Source: Hymenoscyphus infarciens (taxonomy: Eukaryota; Ascomycota; Leotiomycetes; Helotiales; Helotiaceae). From it: a stretch of DNA of 43,506 bases. Numbering within the stretch: the stretch's first letter is position 1; each line of letters starts with the position of its first letter. The stretch is from assembly GCA_001414345.1 (NCBI GenBank), contig LLCB01000404.1, positions 1-43,506 of the forward strand. The letters are read 5' to 3'. Below are positions 15,398 to 24,444 of the stretch, piece by piece. Made by a program: the position numbers and the translations under genes. Under the pieces are notes generated by a model. It ran no database searches and had not been told where the DNA came from. It saw nothing but the letters and a program-made list of their open reading frames with translations.

Positions 15398-15486
15398 AAG
15401 GAATAAAAGATTAGAACTTTTATATTTATTTTATTAATACATATTATTATTAAGTAAAATTTACTTTACCATTAAGTTAATTATTT
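15398..15486 (-). pseudogene. tRNA-like element T2 upstream of cob (degenerate)
   Basis: Related to T1 and T3-T5: D arm ACTT-AATGGTA-AAGT, T arm AAAAG-TTCTAAT-CTTTT, enlarged AT-rich anticodon hairpin. The acceptor (AAATAAT/ATTCCTT) has two mismatches, so it is the most eroded member. Confidence 0.6.
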
Positions 15487-15498
15487 TATTACTTATTA

Positions 15499-15640
15499 CC
15501 TCTCTTAAAAAAAAAGAAGAAGAAGAAGAAGAAGAAGAAGAAGAAGAGGTACATTTGGGATACTCTTCGAAGAGCTGTATTTCTTGCTCTGGCTCTCTCT
15601 TTTTCTGGCGAAGCCAGAAAAAAAGCAGAAACCGCACGCA
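15499..15640. repeat. GAA microsatellite plus dispersed CTGGC/GCCAG block
   Basis: An A run followed by about 12 GAA units (15511-15548) ends in GAGGTAC, matching a shorter copy at 151-184. It is followed by CTCTCTTTTTCTGGCGAAGCCAG...GCACGCATG (about 15585-15640), a copy of the block at 880 and 19930. Confidence 0.8.
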
Positions 15641-15665
15641 TGATTTAAATCAGTATCTAGGGTAA

Positions 15666-16331
15666 TTAAGCAGTATTTTGGGGTTTAATTGTAATTACAA
15701 TAGCACCCACCATAGCTAGTAATAATATTATAGATGTTAATATCAATCATATACCATACATAGTATATAATATATTACCTATTGTTGCAATATGACTAAC
15801 TTCTAATAAACTTCCATCTCAGACTTTACTAGAAACAAAATATATTTCATCGTTATCTAGCTCTACACCACTCAATTTAAAAAAAGAACGTGAAATAACA
15901 TTATAAATAAGACTAATTGTTGTAATATTAAAGCTAAAAGTATTGTAATGAACAATACAATAAGGTAATATATAATTTACTGTATAACTAAATGAAATGG
16001 ATATAAATATAGCCAAAGCTATACTATTACTAGTATTACTTAATAATTCACTTATTCTAACATTTATTAACATTAGAATAAAAAGGAATAAAATAGAAAC
16101 GGCTCCCACATATACCAATAAATAAGAAAGACCTATGAAAGTTAAACCTAATATAATAAGGTAACTAGCTATACTTAAAAACAAACCAATTAGGAATAAC
16201 ACAGAAACAATGGGATTTTTACTGATAATAACGAGTATTCCACATAATATTGCCATTAATGAAAGAATGCCTAAAATTTCTACTCTATAACCGTTTGTGT
16301 ACGTTTCACTTAAAAGATAAAGACTGTTCAT
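15666..16331 (-). CDS. nad6: NADH dehydrogenase subunit 6
   Basis: Encodes 221 residues, within the fungal range, with one TGA Trp near 15818. Membrane subunit of the complex I arm near the quinone site. Conserved helix 3 segment YLLVYVGAVSILFLFILMLIN is recognisable (with its pi-bulge region). ATG start at 16331 fits the short hydrophilic N-terminus; the C-terminus ends VGAIVITIKPQNTA. Flanked by repeat-rich spacers with palindromes and a tRNA-like gene upstream. Confidence 0.94.
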
Positions 16332-16575
16332 ATAAGCACAGTAAAATATTTGATTTATTATACCTCACTATTTCTATTACCACTTATCTAATAAAACAAG
16401 TACATAGTGCTTATTTAAAAGATATAGATAAATTAATGCTTACATGAGCATTAATAAAAAAAAAACAGAATATAATGACTAGATTTTTTGCGGATTTTTT
16501 TCTGCTCTAGTAGAGCAGAAAAAAAGCACAGAAATACATTTACGAGGATATAAATTAGTCAAGTTTATGCTAAGA
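16332..16575. repeat. nad6 leader with palindrome
   Basis: Includes the TTCTGCTCTAGTAGAGCAGAA palindrome (16495-16525) and, from about 16532, the start of a ~140-bp segment duplicated from 1095-1237. Confidence 0.75.
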
Positions 16576-16646
16576 CACGTGTACAAGATTCGAACCTGTA
16601 ACATTTGTAGGCAAAACACAATGTTCTACCATTGAACTAACACGCT
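16576..16646 (-). pseudogene. tRNA paralogue of trnR(UCG) with anticodon changed to UUG
   Basis: Same cloverleaf as 1142-1212 except for an A-G mismatch at the acceptor end and a changed anticodon loop, TTTTGCC. Read strictly, the anticodon is TTG (Gln), but position 37 is C, whereas working tRNAs have a purine there. A regular tRNA-Gln(UUG) exists at 33365-33436. Most likely a non-decoding duplicate, perhaps kept as a processing site before nad6. Confidence 0.65.
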
Positions 16647-16692
16647 GTTCTACCATTGGACTAACATGGGTTCTACCTTTTTGCTCCTGTAC

Positions 16693-16732
16693 TTTTTTTT
16701 TTCTGCTCTACTAGTAGAGCAGAAAAAAAAAA
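16693..16732. repeat. Palindrome of the TTCTGCTCTA family
   Basis: T run, TTCTGCTCTA, CTAG centre, TAGAGCAGAA, A run: a near-perfect inverted repeat. Other members are at 13904-13944, 16495-16525, 19339-19374 and 20790-20822. Confidence 0.85.
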
Positions 16733-16760
16733 TAAGCAAAAGGAGCATGTGTAACGCATG

Positions 16761-16848
16761 AAAGAATAAAAGAATCGAACTTTTATTTTATTTTATTAAT
16801 AATAATAATTATTAAGTAAAATTTGCTTTACCTTTAAGCTAATTCTTT
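16761..16848 (-). ncRNA. tRNA-like element T3 between atp9 and nad6
   Basis: Acceptor AAAGAAT/ATTCTTT (7 bp), D arm GCTT-AAAGGTA-AAGC, T arm AAAAG-TTCGATT-CTTTT, all well formed. The anticodon arm is replaced by a long AT-rich hairpin of about 35 nt. Nearly the same acceptor, D and T arms as T4 and T5. Confidence 0.7.
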
Positions 16849-16944
16849 TATTACTAATTACCCTATATCTTTGGTAATTAATAATTTAATTATAATACAA
16901 ATATATATGGTAATAAGTAATAAAATAAAATTTATACAAATATA

Positions 16945-17214
<270 letters not shown>

Positions 17215-17444
17215 TTAAATAGCAACTATATATAAGTGTAAATATTCCTTAAATTTATTTATATTTTATTAATATAAGCATAGATCTGGGTTTATTTTAA
17301 TATATAAATATTTAGGTATTACCTATACTAGGCATTTATTGTTATTGCTTGTTACTTAGGTAACATGTTTTTTTTTGGCTAAAACTAAAGTACAATTTAA
17401 TATAAAACTACTAATGTAGTTTATTGATTTATTATAATATACTG

Positions 17445-17514
17445 CTCTTATTCAAGACTTGAACTTGAATCTAAATATTAGAAGTATTCGGCTCTACCAT
17501 TAAGCTAATAAGAG
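17445..17514 (-). tRNA. trnR: tRNA-Arg (UCU), copy 1
   Basis: Acceptor CTCTTAT/ATAAGAG, D stem GCTT/GAGC, anticodon stem GAATA/TATTT with loop CTTCTAA (anticodon TCT), T arm CAAG/CTTG. Decodes AGA/AGG. Identical to 31073-31142; the upstream flanks of both copies are still alignable but diverged. Confidence 0.93.
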
Positions 17515-17618
17515 TTTAATATTACAATACATTAAATTTTTAAACCCATAAAAGAAATTAAAAATAAAGTATTATTATATTATTATTTATTTAATCCACA
17601 GTACACTTTATTTTAACT

Positions 17619-17709
17619 AAAAAAAAGAATAGCGCGCTCTGCCATACCATACTATACTATACTATACTTCGTAAGTAAGTAAGTAAGCAAGAAGTCTTCG
17701 AAGACGCAG
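17619..17709. repeat. 90-bp dispersed repeat, twin of 41361-41450
   Basis: Shares the string from AAAAAAGAATAGCGCGCTCTGCC through the CCATACTATAC and TAAG runs to AAGTCTTCGAAGACGCAG, differing mainly in TAAG copy number. The end GTCTTCGAAGAC is itself palindromic. Confidence 0.88.
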
Positions 17710-17734
17710 TAAATATATTAATCCACGGTTATAA

Positions 17735-18003
17735 GTTTGGATACAATTAAGCCGGTTCCTGTCATAGTTATTAATCTATATTAAAGCATAACATCGGGCT
17801 TGCAAGTTCGCGTACATCTTATACTGTATTTAATTTAGTTTTAATTAATACATTTAGCTATATTTATAGTAAGATGTCCCTAATTTTCTGTTAAATACCC
17901 TAGCTTTTACTTAACATACATTCTTTATATGTTTTCGCTTAATATGCGCCGGACTTTCCTATGCTATACGAAGGTATAGCATTTTACTATTAGTATCACA
18001 AAC
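17735..18003 (-). ncRNA. rnpB: Mitochondrial RNase P RNA
   Basis: RNA subunit of RNase P, which cuts tRNA 5' ends. On the minus strand it has the conserved 5' P4 strand AGGAAAGTCCGG (about 17949-17960), an internal ACAGAAA segment (about 17885) and the 3' P4/J strand GACAGGAACCGGCTTA. The ends pair as helix P1 (GTTTG and GATAC with GTATC and CAAAC). Length near 270 nt, in the range of reduced fungal mitochondrial RNase P RNAs. A small stem-loop (GCTATAC/GTATAGC) precedes P4. It lies between trnC and trnR(UCU). Ends are set by the P1 pairing. Confidence 0.87.
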
Positions 18004-18316
18004 AAGTATAATATTAAATTATAAGGACTTAAAAATCCTTTTTTTTTATAAGAAGATTTAGTTTAATTAGAAACAATAAACTAGCTTATATAATAGTAAT
18101 ATATAAAATTTAACCTGATTAAATTATAGATTAATTTAGAGATATTGCACAGTTTTTTTAGTGATTTAAATATTTATAAAAACTAAATATACCCTGCTCA
18201 TACTACTGCGTTGTGCGGAGCACTTGCTGATTTTCCTGGCTCTCTACGAAGGTAGTATGACAGAGCAGAAAAAAAAGGCCAGAGCCAGAAGTATGGCCAG
18301 AAACATGAAGTATAAA
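18004..18316. other. Spacer between trnC and rnpB
   Basis: AT-rich; no gene seen. The part near 18210-18305 is a patchwork of the dispersed words CTGATTTTCCTGGCTCTC, ACGAAG, AGCAGAAAAAA and GCCAGAAG. Confidence 0.5.
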
Positions 18317-18387
18317 GAGACACGGGGGACTCGAACCCCATATTTTAGATCTGCAATCCAAACGTAGGACCAACTACAACACATCTC
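18317..18387 (-). tRNA. trnC: tRNA-Cys (GCA)
   Basis: Acceptor GAGATGT/GTGTCTC (several G-U pairs), anticodon stem TTGGA/TCTAA with loop TTGCAGA (anticodon GCA), T loop TTCGAGT with GC-rich stem. Lies 25 bp after atp6. Confidence 0.9.
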
Positions 18388-18412
18388 GCTTAATTAAGGT
18401 ACTTCATATGAA

Positions 18413-19189
18413 TTAGTGTAAATCTAAAGCATCTTTAATATAGCTACTTGTTAATACTACAAATACTTGGGCCTGTATGAAAGCTATACCCAGTTCTAAA
18501 CCTGAAAATGCGATAATAAACGCTAAAGGTATTAGTCCTAAGAAAAAAAAAATAAAACCAGATGTCATAATATTGTAAGTAAAACCAGCCAAAATATTTA
18601 ATAACATGTGTCCACTTAATATATTAGCTCCTAATCTAAGCCCTAATGAAACATTTCTAGATAAGTACGAGATAAACTCAATTAAAACTAGTAATGGTAA
18701 TAAGGCTAAAGGACAACCAGCTGGTACTAATAATGAGAAAAATTCTAGTTTATGTTTTTGAAATCCTAATATGGTTGCACCCAGTACTACAGTAAAGCTA
18801 AGAGCAAACGTAAATATAAAATGACTTGTTGACGCAAAACTGTATGGAACCATACCTATTAGATTGTTTATAAGGATAAAAACAAATAAAGTATATATAA
18901 AAGGAAAATATACTTGACCTTTCGTAGGGTTTATTTGGTTTACTACTATACTATGTACAGTAGCATATAATGATTCTTGACCCATTGATCAACCATTACC
19001 AACTATTTTATTATAGTTTGTGGCTAATAAATTTAAGGAAATTATTAGGAATGTACCTGTCACTAGGTATAATCCGATATTAGTTAAAGATAATTGTAAA
19101 TTACCAAGAATTGGAGCATTAACGCTTAATAGGTTTCTGATTTCAAATTGGTCTAGTGGGCTACAAATTTGCGTGTATATATTGTTCAT
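18413..19189 (-). CDS. atp6: ATP synthase subunit 6 (a)
   Basis: Encodes 258 residues. Forms the proton half-channels against the c-ring. The essential Arg lies in the LSRNVSLGLRLGANILSGHML block (SLGLRLGANI core), and the C-terminal GIAFIQAQVFVVLTSSYIKDAL segment is typical. TGA Trp near 18988. ATG start at 19189. The N-terminal SPLDQFEIRNL segment matches fungal Atp6. atp8 lies 314 bp upstream, trnC immediately downstream. Confidence 0.97.
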
Positions 19190-19338
19190 CTTCTGAGAGT
19201 TATTTTAAAGTAAAATTTATTGAAATTTACACTATTTACACTTCTAATTCAACCAGCCAGTGTGTTTATGCATTTATATATATATATATATATTATTAAT
19301 TATTATCCATACACAGGTATAATACCTCTTCGTCATGC

Positions 19339-19374
19339 TTTTTTGTTCTGCTCTACTAGTAGAGCAGAACAAAA
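19339..19374. repeat. Palindrome between atp8 and atp6
   Basis: TTGTTCTGCTCTACTAGTAG and its mirror AGAGCAGAACAA form a perfect inverted repeat. Note the paired compensating change TTG/CAA against TTT/AAA in the other members, which suggests the stem is maintained or copied as a whole. The remaining atp8-atp6 spacer is AT-rich with no gene. Confidence 0.85.
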
Positions 19375-19503
19375 TTAGCCAGAAGAGGAGATACATTTAA
19401 TATATATTCAAATGTATTTTGGGTGGGTAATAGCCAGCAAATATGGATTATATATGACTGTTTGGGGTTTATTTAATTATATCTAATTAATTGATTATAT
19501 TTA

Positions 19504-19650
19504 TTATAACTTACTTATAAAAATTCGAGAAATAAATAAACGAACGAATCTGGCTAGGACAAACTTAGAAAAAATATATACAGTTATTACTAGTAGTATA
19601 AAGGCAAATGTGATTTGATTCATAAAATAAAAGGGTACTAATTGAGGCAT
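19504..19650 (-). CDS. atp8: ATP synthase subunit 8
   Basis: Encodes 48 residues, the fungal size, starting MPQLVPFYFMNQITFAF. Single membrane helix followed by a basic tail (ARFVRLFISRIFISKL), contributing to the peripheral stalk of ATP synthase. ATG and TAA present, no intron. It precedes atp6, the common arrangement. Confidence 0.96.
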   Translation of the reverse strand: MPQLVPFYFMNQITFAFILLVITVYIFSKFVLARFVRLFISRIFISKL

Positions 19651-19973
19651 TTTTAATTATATTATTTAGGTTAACTTGGTCTTTATTTATATGCTTATTG
19701 TCTATATTAAAAAAGACTGAACATAACTATATGGACCGTGCTATTCCCTATGTAAAACGCCGCTCTGCTTTTTTTCATGCGAAGCACTGCTCTCTTGCTT
19801 ACTCATGCGACTTCGTAGAGCAATAAGTATGGTATGGCTGTAGTAGAGCCAGAAAAATTCAGCAAGTGCTTACTTACGAAGTATGGTATGGCAGGAAGGT
19901 ATATGTTTCTGGCTCTGGCTCTGGCTCTCTCTTTTTCTGGCTTCGCCAGAAAAAAGTAGAAGCCGCACGCATG
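19651..19973. repeat. atp8 leader made of dispersed repeats
   Basis: From about 19755 it is a mosaic of TTTTTTCATGCGAAGC, CTTACTTACGAAGTATGGTATGGCAG and (GGCTCT)n-CTCTTTTTCTGGCTTCGCC-AGAAAAAAG-GCCGCACGCATG blocks ending directly at element T4. No gene seen. Confidence 0.7.
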
Positions 19974-20063
19974 AAAGAATAAAAGAATCGAACTTTTATT
20001 TTTATTTTACTTAATAATTATTATTAATAAGTAAAATTTGCTTTACCTTTAAGCTAATTCTTT
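19974..20063 (-). ncRNA. tRNA-like element T4 between nad3 and atp8
   Basis: Acceptor AAAGAAT/ATTCTTT, D arm GCTT-AAAGGTA-AAGC, T arm AAAAG-TTCGATT-CTTTT. The anticodon arm is a ~34-nt hairpin whose outer stem ATTTTACTTA/TAAGTAAAAT is a 10-bp perfect pairing. Cannot act as a normal decoder. Confidence 0.72.
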
Positions 20064-20231
20064 TTATAACTAATTATAAAATTAGCTATAATTTTACCTA
20101 TTTAAATATTATTGATGGTATTATCATTTAGAGGGGGACGGGTTATTGTTTGGACATCTGAATTAATATAGGGGTATTAAAGCACAAAACTTTAAACCAT
20201 ATCATCTCTGAGTTTTTTATAATTAATGAAT

Positions 20232-20645
20232 CTAGTTTGTTTCAGTTATCGTAAACAATTTAGATGTTTGCTTGTTATCTAAAGTAAGCATTTGCCTGCT
20301 ATCAATTTTTAAGGCATTTTTACCTAATTCAAAAGCAAATCCTAACGTCAAGGCTAAAAAAAATATTAGCATTATAACTAAACCATAAATACCATTTGCA
20401 TATGCACTAACTACATAAGGATAAACTAAAAGAATTTCTAAATCAAATAATAAAAAAAGAAGTGCAAAAATAAAGAAAGAAATACTGAATTGTGTTCTAT
20501 TTTGACCTAAAAAAGAATGGAAACCACATTCAAATACACTATCTTTTTCCTGATATGGATTATGGGGAGCCAATAATAAATTAACCGCTAAGAATATAAT
20601 AGCAATTAATGGTATAAAAAAAAAAAAAAAAGTTGTACTTGTCAT
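20232..20645 (-). CDS. nad3: NADH dehydrogenase subunit 3
   Basis: Encodes 137 residues. Complex I subunit with the functionally important Cys loop: NPYQEKDSVFECGFHSF, followed by FFIFALLFLLFDLEILLVYP. ATG start preceded directly by GCTTAA, the end of a duplicated nad2 tail, reproducing the usual fungal nad2/nad3 junction (stop codon next to start). A poly-T tract gives five Phe codons after MTSTT. Confidence 0.96.
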   Translation of the reverse strand: MTSTTFFFFFIPLIAIIFLAVNLLLAPHNPYQEKDSVFECGFHSFLGQNRTQFSISFFIFALLFLLFDLEILLVYPYVVSAYANGIYGLVIMLIFFLALTLGFAFELGKNALKIDSRQMLTLDNKQTSKLFTITETN

Positions 20646-20730
20646 TTAAGCATTTAATAGTATTAATGCTAATATATTAGTCTTACTTAATTTTTTTAAG
20701 GGACTATACAATATAATACTATCTCTTCTT
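20646..20730 (-). pseudogene. Duplicated nad2 3' end in front of nad3
   Basis: Bases 20642-20692 match 21151-21202 (the nad2 stop region) with only a few differences, and 20697-20725 match nad2 at about 21265-21294. The intervening ~60 nt are lost. It is a decayed copy of the nad2 terminus, ending LALILLNA then TAA and the nad3 ATG. Confidence 0.8.
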
Positions 20731-20789
20731 CTTTTTTTTCATGCGAAGCCAGAAAAAGAGAGATAGATGAATTTTTCTCTTGCTCATGC

Positions 20790-20822
20790 TTTTTTTTTCT
20801 GCTCTAGTAGAGCAGAAAAAAA
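20790..20822. repeat. Palindrome at the 3' end of orf110
   Basis: TTTTCTGCTCTAGTAGAGCAGAAAA family member abutting the orf110 stop. Confidence 0.8.
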
Positions 20823-21155
20823 TCAGCAGCAACCGCAGGAGCTTATATTTGGGTTTAAATTAGATATAGAACTATGCCCTGTATGTATACTATTTATATT
20901 GGATCTTAAATAAAACTTTGGTTTAACAATCATTAGAGGCGTGCTGATTTTTCCTTTTGCTACGCACAGAAGTCTTGCTCCGCATGCTGAGCAGAAAAAA
21001 AAAAGCATGAGTGCAGGTCTATGAGCAACATAACCGCGTGGAGGTCGACCTATTATAGGTAATGTATTTATTGCGTTATAGGGGTGAGTAGGATTAGCCA
21101 CTATAACTGGTCCTATTCGGCCTCTGGGTCTATTATTTGTGGTGTTGTTTGTCAT
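20823..21155 (-). CDS. Unrecognised ORF (orf110) inserted between nad2 and nad3
   Basis: Encodes 110 residues; its ATG follows the nad2 TAA with no gap, the position nad3 normally holds. The first ~48 residues (RPRGRIGPVIVANPTHP, LPIIGRPPRGYVAHRPAL) look like a genuine protein segment rich in Pro, Gly and Arg. From about residue 50 the frame runs through a copy of the dispersed GCTGATTTTTCC...AGCAGAAAAAA repeat, so the C-terminus is probably repeat-derived. I do not recognise it. The N-terminal part has a spacing pattern like that of the second ORF in cox1 intron 2. It is probably the cargo or remnant of an insertion that duplicated the nad2 tail. Confidence 0.5.
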   Translation of the reverse strand: MTNNTTNNRPRGRIGPVIVANPTHPYNAINTLPIIGRPPRGYVAHRPALMLFFFCSACGARLLCVAKGKISTPLMIVKPKFYLRSNINSIHTGHSSISNLNPNISSCGCC

Positions 21156-22889
21156 TTAAGCATTAAATAGTATTAACGCTAATATATTAGCCATACTTAA
21201 TCATTCTTCCGGTATAAACATAAATAAAAGTATTATCATAGATAATGTAGATATAGTAATAGTTAAGGGGCTAGATAATATAATACTATCTACTTTAAAG
21301 GTGAATTTTTGGATTATATTGGGATTTTTATTCGAAGATATATTACCTTCTAAATTTAGATTTTTTATCTCATCGTTGATTTGATAATCTGGTTGATCAA
21401 AGAAAACTTGTTTGATTATATTTAAATAATAAACTCCGCTAATCACACTCGTTAATATGGCAACTAAAGCCATAAAAACATAACCACTATCTAAAGCAGC
21501 ACTTAATACCATCTGTTTGGCAAAAAAACCTATAAGAGGTGGTATACCTGCAAAAGAAAAAATGGTTATGGTTAAACTTAAAGCTAATACTGGATTTATA
21601 TAAAAATATCCTTTTAATTGGCTTATTAACTGTATGGGTGAATTTTCTTTTTCAGATAATTCTTTAAACTCCTCCGTTTTATTTTCATAATAAAACAGGG
21701 TAAAACCGATACTAATTAGTATAATAAACGCGTTTAAATTACTAATAGAATACTGCATTAAGTAAAATATAAATGCTTGTATTGATTCGATACTATTAAT
21801 ACTTAATGCTAATAATATAAATCCTACGTGTGAAATGGTACTATAAGCAAACAATCTTTTTATTCTCACTTGACTTAGACCCAAGACTGTTCCAATTATT
21901 AGCGATAGTAAAGAACTAACCAATAAACTTGTGGTTCAACTAAATTCATAATTAAATAAGGAATTACTACTATAATGTACTAATTCTAGGAAAAAGATGA
22001 ATATGGATATTTTAGCTACTATTGCTACGAATGTGGTAACTATGGTAGGTATTGCATCATAAACATCAGGTGATCAAAAATGAAATGGTGCTGCACTTAC
22101 TTTAAATAAAAAACCTACACTTAAAATTAGTAAAGATATATTTATATAATCTGATTTATATCAATCTAAGACTTGATGATTTAATTCTTTGGCTAGATCT
22201 ATTGCCCCATGCGGAGTAAAAGCATTAGCCAAATCACTTATGCTAGTTACAACATATATTCCATCTAAATTAGTTGTACCCGAATTAGCATATAATAAAC
22301 TGGTACCTAATAAAATAAAACAAGAACTTAAACCACCTAATAAAAAATAAGTCAGACCACCACTAGTAGCTAATTCTGAGTTTCTATATAATGTACTAAG
22401 TAAGTATAAACCATAACTTTGTAACTCTATAGAAAGGAATATAGAAACTAGATCACTACTTGATATTAAAAATACCGCCCCAGTTATAATGAATAGTAGT
22501 ATTAAAGGATATTCAATTATTTTAAACTGTTCTCCCATCTTATCTACTATTTTTGTTCTATAGTATCGTAAATTATATAAAAATAATTTACTTATTGAAG
22601 AATATTCTGGTATTCAAACCCTTCTGGGGTAAAAACCGGTTAACTGTAAAATAGCCGCACTTATTATAAATATAAAGATATGAAAATTTTGTGTGGTACT
22701 GGTTGCATGAAATAAACCACCAAATAAACCAATACCTCTATCTAAATTTGTAATATATAAGGTATTTAAGGCAAGTATAAAAGAGTAGAGTAAAACTAAA
22801 ATAGCTACTCGACTGAAAAGTATAGACTTATCTCGTCTTAAAGTGACGGCGTTAGATAATAATAAAAACATAATTGAAGTAATTAACAT
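21156..22889 (-). CDS. nad2: NADH dehydrogenase subunit 2
   Basis: Encodes 577 residues with many hydrophobic helices and several TGA Trp codons. Antiporter-like membrane subunit of complex I. Recognisable parts: [79 protein letters not shown] at 22889 is one base from the 3' end of tRNA-like element T5, so a transcript trimmed there would be practically leaderless. The stop directly abuts orf110. No intron. Confidence 0.96.
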
Positions 22890-22890
22890 A

Positions 22891-22976
22891 AAAGAATAAA
22901 AGAATCGAACTTTTATTTTTATTATAAGAATTTAATTTATTAAATATAATTTGCTTTACCTTTAAGCTAATTCTTT
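22891..22976 (-). ncRNA. tRNA-like element T5 abutting nad2
   Basis: Acceptor AAAGAAT/ATTCTTT, D arm GCTT-AAAGGTA-AAGC and T arm AAAAG-TTCGATT-CTTTT identical to T3 and T4; enlarged AT-rich anticodon hairpin of about 31 nt. Its 3' acceptor end is one base before the nad2 ATG and its 5' end 118 bases after the aminotransferase stop, so it separates the nad5-aminotransferase and nad2 messages. Confidence 0.75.
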
Positions 22977-23094
22977 CTATAGTTGATTATACAACTATAG
23001 GTTAAAAAAAGATTTTTAGACGATTCCTATAACTAAAGCTATAATATTACTGGTTTAACTTAATAAACTTATAATATTTATTAACATTAGATTA

Positions 23095-24444
23095 TTATTT
23101 ATCTTTAAAATAATCTTCAATTAAAAGAGCTAAATTATCTACAATGTAATCTAGTTCTTTATAAGTACATGTAAAGGGAGGAGCTATCATTATGTGGTCA
23201 CCTCTTATACCATCCACGCAACCATAACCGCCATATATTTGCATATTGTATTTAGAAATACTTAAAGCCATTAAATTTTCATTTATTTTCATTTCACGAT
23301 TAAATGGCTCTTTAGTTATTTTATTACAAACAAATTCAATACCATAAAAGAAACCTCTACCTCTAATATTACCAACATAACGATGGCTACTTAACTTAGA
23401 TATTAAAGCCTTTTCTAGATATAAACCTTTTTTAGAGACTTTTTTAACTAAATTTTTTCTTTCTAATATCTCTAATACTTTAATACCTACAGCTGAGTTA
23501 TCTGCTAATGAATTGTAAGTTTGACTACTGAATATAGAACCACCTTTTAATATCTCTTTATAGACTTTATGATTAATCATAACAGCACCTAAAGTTCCGT
23601 GACCAGCACCTAAACCTTTAGCAACTACTTGAATATCTGGACTAACCATATCATATTCTCATGCGTGTAATGTACCCGTTCGACCTATTCCACACATGAC
23701 TTCATCCATGATCACTAAAACACCAAATTCATGACAAACATCACGCATAGCCTTCATATAACCAGGCACAGCGGGCATACAACCCCCTCCTGCTCCCCCT
23801 ACGGGTTCTAATATAAAAGCTATGACCTTTTCAGCCCCTACTTCGATAATTTTTGCTCTTAATTCATCGGCTAATCTATCTACATACATTTTATTCGACT
23901 CATTTTCTAAACGACCACGATATGCATTACATGCGGAAACAAAGTGTACATTTTTAGGTAATACCCCTTCGAATTGTTTTCTGCGCCCTGTATGCCCTGA
24001 TAAGCTTAAAGCTCCCAAAGTTATACCGTGGTATGAAATTCTTCTAGATATATACTCGGTTCTAGAAGATTGCCCTAACATCCTTTGATAAAGTGTGGCA
24101 AGTATTTGAGCTGTTTCTACACCTGTAGACCCAGATACTACCGGATATGACTTACACATTTGTCCCTTAGTACTATTAATTAATAGAGTATTTAACAAAA
24201 GAGAAGGTTTGTTACTGAAATTAGCGGGACTAGTATATATTCCCTTTTTGGCTTGAAGTCTTTTGGCATGTAATATTTCTTTATTACTGTACCCTAAACA
24301 CATAACTGCGGCCCCGCCACTAGCATCAAAAATTACTTTACCATCTACTAAAAAAAGATGCTTATCCTTAGTATAAGCAACTAGGGGGTATTTTTTCTTG
24401 AAGTCACGCTGAAGCGTTGCTTCTTGACTAATAGTAGATATAGA
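23095..24444 (-). CDS. Class III PLP-dependent aminotransferase domain (C-terminal half of the nad5 ORF)
   Basis: About 449 residues, the full size of this family (fold type I, omega-aminotransferase group). Visible features in order: N-terminal [20 protein letters not shown]; phosphate-loop [11 protein letters not shown]; aromatic-stacking [28 protein letters not shown]1 Asp in [19 protein letters not shown] (fusion residue ~972); Schiff-base Lys in [17 protein letters not shown] (~1001); substrate/phosphate Thr region [12 protein letters not shown]-terminal [13 protein letters not shown]. It most resembles a family found in fungal nuclear genomes and bacteria. It has no ATG of its own ahead of conserved sequence, shares Nad5's frame, and uses TGA for the conserved Trp (23659-23661), so it is adapted to mitochondrial decoding. 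Amino donor cannot be told. A basic, Ser-rich segment ([15 protein letters not shown]) just before it resembles a mitochondrial presequence. Confidence 0.9.

Noticed and set aside
16576..16646. A second working tRNA-Gln
   Set aside because: Position 37 is a pyrimidine, the acceptor end is mismatched, and a regular tRNA-Gln exists at 33365-33436; kept as a probable pseudogene.
23095..24444. Aminotransferase as a decayed pseudogene
   Set aside because: The frame is intact under table 4 over ~449 codons, with the PLP lysine, aspartate and C-terminal motifs all preserved.
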